NCBI GenBank assembly: GCA_016281295.1
Contig: JAEEII010000208.1
Coordinates: 1 to 5,399, forward strand
DNA length: 5,399 nt
Reading direction: 5' to 3'
Source: Bacteroidales bacterium
GTDB taxonomy: Bacteria > Bacteroidota > Bacteroidia > Bacteroidales > F082
Made by a program: the position numbers and the translations under genes. Positions 1-5,399 of this stretch are shown piece after piece (position 1 is the stretch's first letter; every line of letters starts with the position of its first letter). The notes beneath the pieces are model-generated. The model had not been told where the DNA came from and searched no databases. It was given only the letters and a program-made list of their open reading frames with translations.

Positions 1-921
1 GGCAATCAAGCCGTGCTGAAGGCCGGCTACGACGACCCCCAGACCTGTTACGTCATCAAGTTCGAACCTGGCCAGGACTGTGGTAAGTTCCCATTCTTTA
101 CCGAAAACCAAAACACCACCATCACCGGCGACAAGGATGCCATCGAGCAATGGGTGGTGAAAGGCTGCGCCACGATGGATGCCTATAATGCCTATCGCCA
201 GGAACTGCTCCCGATGGAAGAGTCGATGATGGCCCTTTTCCAGGAGTCGCAGGAGGCATACATGTCGGGCGACACCGTCAAGAGCGGCGAACTATATGCC
301 CAAGTTGAGGCTGCCATGGAAGAATACCAAGACTATCGCCTCGACTACATCAAGACTCATGCTGACAGCTACATGGCTCACTATATGCTGCTCCAAGGCG
401 TCGAGGAATTTGGCTATGAGAAGGTGAAAGAGGTGGCCGGGAGCCTTGCCCCCGAGTCGATGTACAGCAAGCGGATCAACGAATATCTCGCCGAGAATGC
501 AAAGGTGGAGGTCGGAGCTCCGTTCATCGACTTCACCTTGAAGACTGCCGAGGGTGAGGAGGTCAATCTGGAGACGGTCATCAACAGCAACCGTGTGGTG
601 TTGGTTGATTTCTGGGCTTCGTGGTGTGGACCTTGCCGTGGCGAGAACCCCTTCGTGAAAGCCGCCTACGAGAAATACCATGCCGACGGTTTTGAGATCA
701 TAGGCGTGAGTGTCGACCAGGACGAGGAGGCATGGCAGAAGGCCGTGGCCGATGATGGCATGACCTGGATTCAGGTGCGTGATGTTGACAACACTGCCTC
801 CAAAGACTACATGATCCAATACATTCCTTCCAACTTCCTTTACGACGGCAACGGTGTGATGATTGCCAAGGGTCTCCGTGGCGAGGCGCTCGAGGCGAAG
901 TTGGCTGAGGTGTTGCAATAA
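1..921 (+). CDS. TlpA/ResA-type thioredoxin-like thiol-disulfide protein, 5' end missing
   Basis: The reading frame is open from the first base and ends at TAA 919-921, so only the C-terminal 306 codons are present; the true start and any signal or lipoprotein peptide lie upstream. The GTG at 13 is just an internal codon. The first ~70 codons look like the tail of a DUF4369-type beta domain (ending around ENQNTTITGDKDAIEQW). Codons ~60-160 form a charged helical region with repeated Glu, Met and Tyr. A thioredoxin fold follows from about codon 170. Its active site WASWCGPCR has CGPC at window codons 209-212, and the expected cis-proline lies in YIPSNFLYD (Pro 276). This architecture is common in Bacteroidetes for exported or membrane-anchored disulfide oxidoreductases that reduce periplasmic thiols. 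The physiological partner cannot be read from the sequence. It lies nine bases upstream of a peroxiredoxin gene, which supports co-transcription and a redox role. The family call is firm; the specific role is inferred. Confidence 0.9.
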   Translation, partial: GNQAVLKAGYDDPQTCYVIKFEPGQDCGKFPFFTENQNTTITGDKDAIEQWVVKGCATMDAYNAYRQELLPMEESMMALFQESQEAYMSGDTVKSGELYAQVEAAMEEYQDYRLDYIKTHADSYMAHYMLLQGVEEFGYEKVKEVAGSLAPESMYSKRINEYLAENAKVEVGAPFIDFTLKTAEGEEVNLETVINSNRVVLVDFWASWCGPCRGENPFVKAAYEKYHADGFEIIGVSVDQDEEAWQKAVADDGMTWIQVRDVDNTASKDYMIQYIPSNFLYDGNGVMIAKGLRGEALEAKLAEVLQ

Positions 922-930
922 AAGAATGCC

Positions 931-1374
931 ATGTTAGTCAAAGGAACCAAGGCCCCTTATTTTGAGGGCAACGACGAGAACGGAAATCTCGTGAAGTTAA
1001 CTGATTTCGCAGGAAAGAAGCTGGTGCTTTATTTCTATCCCAAGGACAGCACTCCGGGTTGCACCGCTGAGGCGTGCGATTTGCGTGACAATTACGAGCG
1101 TTTCCTTTCGTTGGGTTACAACGTGTTAGGCGTCAGCCGTGACAGTGCTGCTTCGCATCAGCGTTTTATTGCCAAATACAGTCTGCCGTTTCATTTGATT
1201 GCCGATACCGACCTCACCATCTTGAAAGCCTATGAAGCCTGGGGTGAGAAGAAGATGTACGGCAAGGTCACCGAAGGCACTTTGCGCACCACCTACGTCA
1301 TTGACGAAGACGGGGTGATTGTCGATGCCATAGGGAAGGTCGACACCAAGAATCACACGGCGCAGATTTTATAA
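931..1374 (+). CDS. bcp: Bcp/PrxQ-type thioredoxin-dependent peroxiredoxin
   Basis: This is a complete 147-residue protein, close to the usual ~150 for the family, with no signal peptide, so it is probably cytoplasmic. It reduces hydrogen peroxide and organic hydroperoxides, and is recycled by thioredoxin. The peroxidatic site is intact: Pro37, Thr41 and Cys44 in YPKDSTPGCT match the PxxxTxxC signature. Cys49 lies five residues later, the resolving-cysteine position of atypical 2-Cys PrxQ proteins (CTAEAC). The conserved arginine is probably Arg119 in LRTTYVID, and the GVSRDS segment after the second strand is also typical. The ATG at 931 is chosen because GTKAP follows, as at the normal start of the family, and because it comes just after the upstream stop. 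There is no strong Shine-Dalgarno sequence, only the purine-rich AAAAGAA before it, as is usual in Bacteroidetes. No own promoter is visible in the nine-base gap, so it is probably expressed with the thioredoxin-like gene. Confidence 0.95.
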   Translation: MLVKGTKAPYFEGNDENGNLVKLTDFAGKKLVLYFYPKDSTPGCTAEACDLRDNYERFLSLGYNVLGVSRDSAASHQRFIAKYSLPFHLIADTDLTILKAYEAWGEKKMYGKVTEGTLRTTYVIDEDGVIVDAIGKVDTKNHTAQIL

Positions 1375-1415
1375 AAACAGATTTGTCGGAGTGGCACCCC
1401 GATCGGTAGGATTGT

Positions 1416-1573
1416 TTCCCTATCGTCTCCGCACCCCATCGGGGTGCCTCATCGGTAAACGAGAGAAGCCGTCCCGTCGCCTCCGCACCCCACCGGGGTG
1501 CCACATCGGTAAGCGAGAGATGATTCCCTATCGTCTCCGCACCCCATCGGGGTGCTCCGTCGGTAGGAACGGG
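1416..1573. repeat. Three tandem 54-bp repeats, each centred on a GC-rich hairpin
   Basis: Three units begin near 1416, 1470 and 1524. The same landmarks recur exactly 54 bases apart. The palindrome GCACCCC-AYC-GGGGTGC lies at 1431-1447, 1485-1501 and 1539-1555, and the A/G-TCGGTA motif follows each one at 1451, 1505 and 1559. Each palindrome has a 7-bp GC-rich stem and a 3-base loop, and would form a hairpin in RNA of either strand. Unit 2 carries compensating or neutral changes (ACC in the loop). Just upstream, 1391-1401 is an exact 11-base inverted copy of 1494-1504, so a fragment of a fourth unit lies in opposite orientation. None of the hairpins is followed directly by a T-run, so they are not classical terminators, although they could protect the 3' end of the bcp mRNA. 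There are no cas genes and no unique spacers, so this is not a CRISPR array. It looks like a dispersed intergenic repeat; its origin and role are unknown. Confidence 0.9.
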
Positions 1574-1593
1574 TAAAATTTTTTTATAAAAAT

Positions 1594-1624
1594 GTTGCGA
1601 AGAAAGAAATTTGTTGTATCTTTG
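1594..1624 (+). promoter_or_regulatory. Bacteroidetes-type promoter for the small RNA
   Basis: TATCTTTG at 1617-1624 matches the Bacteroidetes -7 consensus TAnnTTTG perfectly. GTTG at 1594-1597 lies 19 bases upstream, where the -33 TTTG/TTG element belongs. The region just upstream (1574-1590) is an A/T tract. The predicted transcript start is about 1630-1632, which coincides with the first base of a stem-forming sequence and is followed by a terminator at 1721-1749. That coincidence supports the assignment. Confidence 0.6.
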
Positions 1625-1630
1625 CATTCA

Positions 1631-1749
1631 GTTGGTCGCGGACAACGGAATGAAAAACAAATGGATTATCAAGACGTGAGGGACGGACCTGCTGGTACGA
1701 CACCCCCGCGATAACAAGTTAAAGCCTTCCTTTATTGGGAGGCTTTTTT
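1631..1749 (+). ncRNA. Candidate structured small RNA or leader of unknown family
   Basis: A promoter upstream and a strong intrinsic terminator at its end define a transcript of about 119 nt with no convincing gene inside. The 5' end GTT-G-GTCGCGG (1631-1641) can pair with CCGCGAT-AAC (1706-1715), giving ten base pairs with one bulged G that enclose about 64 nt. An alternative short stem pairs TTATC (1666-1670) with GATAA (1710-1714); the two folds exclude each other. The segment 1666-1689 (TTATCAAGA, then GAGGGAC, then GGACC) resembles the 5' half of the SAM-I riboswitch core. The downstream GGCAACC and GGTGCTAAT-type elements are absent, so it cannot be called a SAM-I riboswitch. It is not recognisable to me as SRP RNA, RNase P RNA, tmRNA or 6S RNA. 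A nine-codon ORF (1650-1679) lies inside it. It could be a free sRNA or an attenuated leader; expression is inferred. Confidence 0.5.
1721..1749 (+). terminator. Rho-independent terminator
   Basis: AAAGCCTTCC (1721-1730) pairs with GGGAGGCTTT (1737-1746) over ten positions, including one G-U pair, around the six-base loop TTTATT. The stem runs into six T residues at 1744-1749. This ends the small transcript starting near 1631 and separates it from the restriction gene, which has its own promoter downstream. Confidence 0.85.
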
Positions 1750-1768
1750 GATGGGCGTTTGAATAAAG

Positions 1769-1801
1769 TTTCCGCTCTAAAAGGAGCCCTGTCCAGCGGA
1801 A
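1769..1801. promoter_or_regulatory. Inverted repeat upstream of the restriction gene promoter
   Basis: TTCCGCT at 1770-1776 is exactly repeated in inverted form as AGCGGAA at 1795-1801, with 18 bases between that contain a smaller GGA/TCC pairing. It ends 14 bases before the -33 region of the promoter for the restriction-modification gene. It could be an operator for a regulator or the remains of a hairpin. No T-run follows on the plus strand, so it is not an obvious terminator. A seven-base inverted repeat can also arise by chance. Confidence 0.3.
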
Positions 1802-1815
1802 TGTTTCGAAAAAAG

Positions 1816-1846
1816 TTTTAAAAAGTCATTTTTGTTTGTAATTTTG
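1816..1846 (+). promoter_or_regulatory. Bacteroidetes-type promoter for the restriction-modification gene
   Basis: TAATTTTG at 1839-1846 fits TAnnTTTG exactly. The TTTTA at 1816-1820 lies at the right distance for the -33 element but lacks the G, so it is the weaker half. The predicted start of transcription is about 1851-1853, leaving a leader of about 30 bases before the ATG at 1882. The leader (AT-rich, no Shine-Dalgarno) is typical for the phylum. Confidence 0.55.
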
Positions 1847-1881
1847 AAACCTCTATTACTCAATACAGTGAACCATTTATT

Positions 1882-4800
1882 ATGTTTGAACTTACTATTG
1901 CCAAGTCGTTGAATAAAGCCTATAGGCAGATTCCCGTCGATAGAATTGGCTTCGATGTCTTCAAAAACCAGCTAAATATCCTTTATGAGCAAATCTCATC
2001 TATTAACACTGAAGAAAAGCTTAAAGGCGACTTGATGGATTTCCTAAAGTTGACGTTCTATGGCCAGAACTATAAAGTGTCGCCTAATGGCGATATTGAT
2101 TGCGCAATCCATCTAGGCAACAGCATTGACGATCCCGTGGGTGTTATTTTCGAGGTAAAGAAGCCGACAAATGCCTCAGAGATGATTACTCGAGAGGACC
2201 TCAATCGAAAAGCCTTTCAGGAATTGCTTCTTTATTACCTTCGCGAACGCCATACGAAGAAGAACTATCAACTCAAACAACTTGTTGTTACTAATGTCAA
2301 TGAGTTTTTTGTTTTCGATGCTCAAGAGTTCGAACGTCTTTTCTATTCCAACAAAAAACTTATCAAACGTTTTGAGGAATTTAGTGCTGGCGAGTTGACC
2401 TCCGAGAAGACGGATTTTTTCTATAAGGAAATTGCCGCTGGTTTTATCGCTGAAGTAGTTGACCAGTTGACCTTCGCTTGGTTTGATATCCGAAAATACA
2501 AACCATATCTCGACACGGGCAACGACAAGCGCCTTATTGAACTGTTCAAATTCTTTAGCCCTGAGCATCTTCTGAAGAAGCGTTTCCAAAACGACAGCAA
2601 TTCGCTTAACACTAAGTTTTATAGTGAGCTTTTATATATCATTGGTCTCGAGGAGATTGAGGAGAAAGAAAGCCATAAGCGTATTATTACTCGACGAAAT
2701 AAGAATGAACGCAACCAAGCTTCTATTCTTGAAAATGCCATTAACATTTTGGATTCTGAAGACTGGCTCGAAAATGTTGAAGAACGGTATTCTTATGGAA
2801 ATACTTATGAAGAGCAACTTTTTGGTGTAGCCCTTGCCCTGACAATCAATTGGGTAAATCGCATCTTGTTTTTAAAGCTGTTGGAAGCCCAATTGGTCAA
2901 ATATCACAAAGGCGACCAGGGTTATGCTTTTATGGGACCTTCGGTTATTTCTGACTACGATGAACTCAATAAGCTTTTCTTTCAAGTTCTTGCCAAACGT
3001 GTTTCAGAACGTTCTGATAGTGTCAATTCGAAATACGGCAAAGTTCCGTATTTGAACAGCTCTTTGTTTGAGATTAGTCGGCTTGAACGTCGGACCATTC
3101 GTATTAGCAGTCTCGACAACGGCGAACTTCCTGTTTTTGCCGGCACTGTTCTTAAGGATGGAACAAAACCTCGTTACAAACAGCTTTCGACGCTTCGTTA
3201 TTTGTTGGAATTTCTTGACGCATACGACTTTGCGAGTGAGGGTTCCGAAGAGGTTCAGGAGCAATCAAAGACGCTCATCAACGCCTCGGTTCTAGGCTTG
3301 ATTTTCGAAAAGATCAACGGTCATAAGGATGGCTCCGTGTTTACCCCTGGTGCCATCACGATGTACATGAGCCGCGAGGCCATTCGACAAACGGTGGTCC
3401 GTCGGTTCAATGAAGAGATGAAATGGAGCTGTAAGGACTATGATGCTCTCAAAAACAAAGACATCGAAGATATTGCCCAAGCCAATGCCATCGTTGACTC
3501 CCTTCATATCTGCGACCCCGCAGTCGGATCGGGCCACTTCCTGGTGTCCGTTCTTAATGAAGTCATACGCACCAAGTATGACCTGGGCATCTTGGTTGAT
3601 GGGTCTGGCAAGCGTATCAAGAAACAAGAGTATAGCATTGATATTGAGAATGACGAATTGTTGGTTTCTGATGAGGATGGCAATCCCTTCTCCTATGTCC
3701 CTGGCAACGCAGAAAGCCAGCGCATACAGGAAACCCTCTTCAACGAGAAACGAAAAATCATTGAGAATTGTCTCTTTGGAGTGGACCTGAACCCCAACGC
3801 AGTAAACATCTGCCGTCTTCGTCTCTGGATTGAGTTGCTTAAGAATGCCTATTATACCAAGGAAAGCGGTTTTACTGAGTTGGAAACGCTCCCAAATATC
3901 GATATCAATATCAAGAAAGGCAATTCGTTGTTGCATCGTTTTGATTTGAATCAGGACATATCTGCCATTCTTCGAAATAGTGGCAGCTCCATAGGCGAGT
4001 ATTGTCAGGCAGTCAACGATTACAAAAACGCCCACAATAAGGAAGAGAAGAAAAAGCTTGATGATTTTTTGCAGCAGATTAAAGGGAGTCTTCGTACCCA
4101 GATTGGGCTGAATGATCCAAAGCGAAAGGAAAAACTTAAGCTTGAAAGAGAGCTGAACGATTTGTTGGCTCCTCAACTCTTTGAGATTAGCAAGAAGGAA
4201 AAGGCTGCTCGTGACAAAAAAGCGAAAGATTTGCAAAGCAGGATAGCCAAATTAAAGAAAGAAATTGATGAGATCCAGGATAACAAAGTCTTTGTGGATG
4301 CTTTTGAGTGGCGTATAGAGTTTCCCGAAGTTCTCGATGAAAACGGCAAGTTTATCGGCTTTGATTGTGTCATTGGTAATCCGCCCTACATCCAACTTCA
4401 AAAGATGGGTGCTGATGCCGATGCGCTCCAAAAGATGAATTACACGACCTACGAGCGTACGGGGGATATTTATTGCCTGTTCTACGAAATGGGCATGGCG
4501 CTTCTGAAGCCGGAGGCGATGTTGTCTTTCATTACATCCAATAAGTGGATGAGGGCGGGATATGGTGAGCCGTTACGTAATTATTTTTCCAAAGAACAAG
4601 ATGTAGTTCAACTTGTGGATTTTGCGGGATATAAGGTCTTTGATTCGGCAACAGTAGATGTAAACATACTTTTTATTCTAAATAGGCTCCCGCTTCATAA
4701 CACGAAGGCGTGCTCGATAAACAAAGATGAATTTGACCTTACGAAACTGAGCGATTATATTAAGACACATTCAGTAAAAACCGCATTTCTTTCATCGGAT

Positions 4801-5399
4801 TCCTGGTCGATTCTTTCCGATATTGAAAGGTCTATTAAGGCTAAAATTGAGGCGGTTGGCGTGCCTTTAAAAGATTGGGATATACAAATCAATTATGGAA
4901 TAAAGACTGGGTTTAACGAGGCTTTTATTATTGATTCGGCAAAAAGAGAACAAATATTATCGAACTGCCAAACTGAGGATGAAAGGTTGCGGACTGAGGC
5001 GATTATTCGACCAATATTACGTGGACGGGACATTAAACGTTATGGATATGACTTTGCCAATCAGTATATCATCGCAACATATCCATCAAAACAATATAAC
5101 ATTGATGATTATCAATCTCTTAAATCATTCCTTCTTGGCTTTGGAATGGAGAGATTAGAACAAACTGGTAAAGAGTATTTCGTTAATGGAGAAAAGATTA
5201 AATCTAGAAAAAAGACTAATAACAAATGGTTCGAAACACAAGATAGCATAAGTTATTGGGAGGAATTTTCGAAGCCAAAAATCATCTGGGCTGAATTATC
5301 AAGGACAGGAAACACATTTGCTTTTAGCGATGATGGAATAGTTGTATTGAATACCTGTTACATACTATCTTTCAACGGCTCAAGTAATCGAAGTAAAGA
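1882..5399 (+). CDS. Type IIG restriction-modification enzyme, Eco57I-like, 3' end missing
   Basis: One frame stays open for 1172 codons to the window edge; the stop lies outside. It encodes a single-chain enzyme that both cleaves DNA and methylates adenine N6 using S-adenosylmethionine. The N-terminus has a PD-(D/E)XK nuclease pattern: Asp71/Asp73 in GDIDCAIH, then Glu91 and Lys93 in VIFEVKKP, followed by LNRKAFQELLLYYLRER. Residues ~130-480 are a mostly helical linker. The methyltransferase begins near VFTPGAITMYMS (Thr488-Pro489, motif X). It continues with motif I DPAVGSGHF at 545-553, GVDLNPNAVNICRLR at 633-647, DINIKKGNS at 674-682, and catalytic NPPY at 833-836 (IGNPPYIQ). A lysine/glutamate-rich coiled coil (~709-802) is inserted before NPPY. 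ITSNKWMRAGYG (884-895) closes the catalytic core. The rest, with GIKTGFNEAF (1006-1015) and RPILRGRDI (1043-1051), fits a TaqI-like specificity domain. All visible catalytic residues are present and there is no frameshift. BREX PglX is an alternative relative, but the N-terminal nuclease motif argues against it. The target site cannot be predicted. The ATG at 1882 is preferred for its fit to the promoter and to the family's N-terminus (LTIAKSLNKAYR). Confidence 0.93.
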   Translation, partial: MFELTIAKSLNKAYRQIPVDRIGFDVFKNQLNILYEQISSINTEEKLKGDLMDFLKLTFYGQNYKVSPNGDIDCAIHLGNSIDDPVGVIFEVKKPTNASEMITREDLNRKAFQELLLYYLRERHTKKNYQLKQLVVTNVNEFFVFDAQEFERLFYSNKKLIKRFEEFSAGELTSEKTDFFYKEIAAGFIAEVVDQLTFAWFDIRKYKPYLDTGNDKRLIELFKFFSPEHLLKKRFQNDSNSLNTKFYSELLYIIGLEEIEEKESHKRIITRRNKNERNQASILENAINILDSEDWLENVEERYSYGNTYEEQLFGVALALTINWVNRILFLKLLEAQLVKYHKGDQGYAFMGPSVISDYDELNKLFFQVLAKRVSERSDSVNSKYGKVPYLNSSLFEISRLERRTIRISSLDNGELPVFAGTVLKDGTKPRYKQLSTLRYLLEFLDAYDFASEGSEEVQEQSKTLINASVLGLIFEKINGHKDGSVFTPGAITMYMSREAIRQTVVRRFNEEMKWSCKDYDALKNKDIEDIAQANAIVDSLHICDPAVGSGHFLVSVLNEVIRTKYDLGILVDGSGKRIKKQEYSIDIENDELLVSDEDGNPFSYVPGNAESQRIQETLFNEKRKIIENCLFGVDLNPNAVNICRLRLWIELLKNAYYTKESGFTELETLPNIDINIKKGNSLLHRFDLNQDISAILRNSGSSIGEYCQAVNDYKNAHNKEEKKKLDDFLQQIKGSLRTQIGLNDPKRKEKLKLERELNDLLAPQLFEISKKEKAARDKKAKDLQSRIAKLKKEIDEIQDNKVFVDAFEWRIEFPEVLDENGKFIGFDCVIGNPPYIQLQKMGADADALQKMNYTTYERTGDIYCLFYEMGMALLKPEAMLSFITSNKWMRAGYGEPLRNYFSKEQDVVQLVDFAGYKVFDSATVDVNILFILNRLPLHNTKACSINKDEFDLTKLSDYIKTHSVKTAFLSSDSWSILSDIERSIKAKIEAVGVPLKDWDIQINYGIKTGFNEAFIIDSAKREQILSNCQTEDERLRTEAIIRPILRGRDIKRYGYDFANQYIIATYPSKQYNIDDYQSLKSFLLGFGMERLEQTGKEYFVNGEKIKSRKKTNNKWFETQDSISYWEEFSKPKIIWAELSRTGNTFAFSDDGIVVLNTCYILSFNGSSNRSK

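Noticed and set aside
292..918. Minus-strand 208-codon open frame
   Set aside because: It lies antisense to the thioredoxin-like gene, whose CGPC motif and family fit are clear. The translation has no recognisable domain and is His/Leu/Val-rich in the way of an antisense shadow.
1416..1573. CRISPR array
   Set aside because: The whole 54-bp unit repeats with scattered changes instead of identical repeats separated by unique spacers, and there are no cas genes in the window.
1557..1586. Intrinsic terminator after the repeats
   Set aside because: CCGT (1557-1560) and ACGG (1569-1572) give only a four-pair stem before the T-run at 1579-1585, too weak to call, although some termination of the bcp transcript here is possible.
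1298..1627. Minus-strand 109-codon frame with repeated APRWGAETIG, and plus-strand 61-codon frame at 1391-1576
   Set aside because: Both arise from the 54-bp repeats, whose period is divisible by three and so keeps frames open. The minus-strand frame also overlaps the end of bcp and the promoter at 1594-1624.
1631..1715. Canonical SAM-I riboswitch
   Set aside because: Only the 5' core wording matches. The GGCAACC element and the P4 arm are missing, and the gene downstream is not a sulfur or methionine gene.
3292..4236. Minus-strand 314-codon open frame
   Set aside because: It is fully antisense to the methyltransferase motifs of the restriction gene. It shows no domain pattern and no promoter, so it is a shadow of codon use on the other strand.
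1882..5399. BREX PglX methyltransferase
   Set aside because: PglX shares the NPPY methylase core and is of similar size, but the N-terminal D-(18)-EVK nuclease pattern and the LNRKAFQEL segment fit the type IIG Eco57I-like family. No other BREX genes are visible.

Overview
The window looks like a chromosome segment from a member of the Bacteroidales (Prevotella/Bacteroides-like). The grounds are an exported TlpA/ResA-type thioredoxin-like protein with the helical insertion typical of that phylum, two Bacteroidetes-type promoters (a TTG/TTT element about 19 bases upstream of TAnnTTTG), and weak Shine-Dalgarno signals. The assignment rests on family resemblance and promoter style, not on a database search.

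Layout. (1) Positions 1-921 hold the 3' part of a thioredoxin-like thiol-disulfide protein with a CGPC active site. Nine bases later, 931-1374 encodes a complete Bcp/PrxQ peroxiredoxin. The two probably form a redox or peroxide-defence operon. (2) Positions 1375-1881 are a 507-base intergenic block. It holds three tandem 54-bp repeats, each centred on a GC-rich hairpin; a good promoter; a short structured transcript of about 119 nt ending in a strong intrinsic terminator; an inverted repeat; and a second promoter. (3) Positions 1882-5399 are one long open frame (1172 codons, running off the window) encoding a single-chain type IIG restriction-modification enzyme of the Eco57I kind. Its order is an N-terminal PD-(D/E)XK nuclease domain, a helical linker, a gamma-type N6-adenine methyltransferase (DPAVGSG and NPPY motifs) with a charged coiled-coil insert, and a TaqI-type target recognition domain cut by the window edge.

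The left operon is GC-rich, the 5' three quarters of the restriction gene is intermediate, and the target recognition region from about 4560 is clearly AT-rich. This suggests that the restriction gene sits at the edge of an accessory segment and that its specificity domain has a separate history. The item most worth following up is the unrecognised small RNA at 1631-1749. It has its own promoter and terminator and carries a stretch resembling the 5' half of the SAM-I riboswitch core, directly upstream of a SAM-dependent enzyme.
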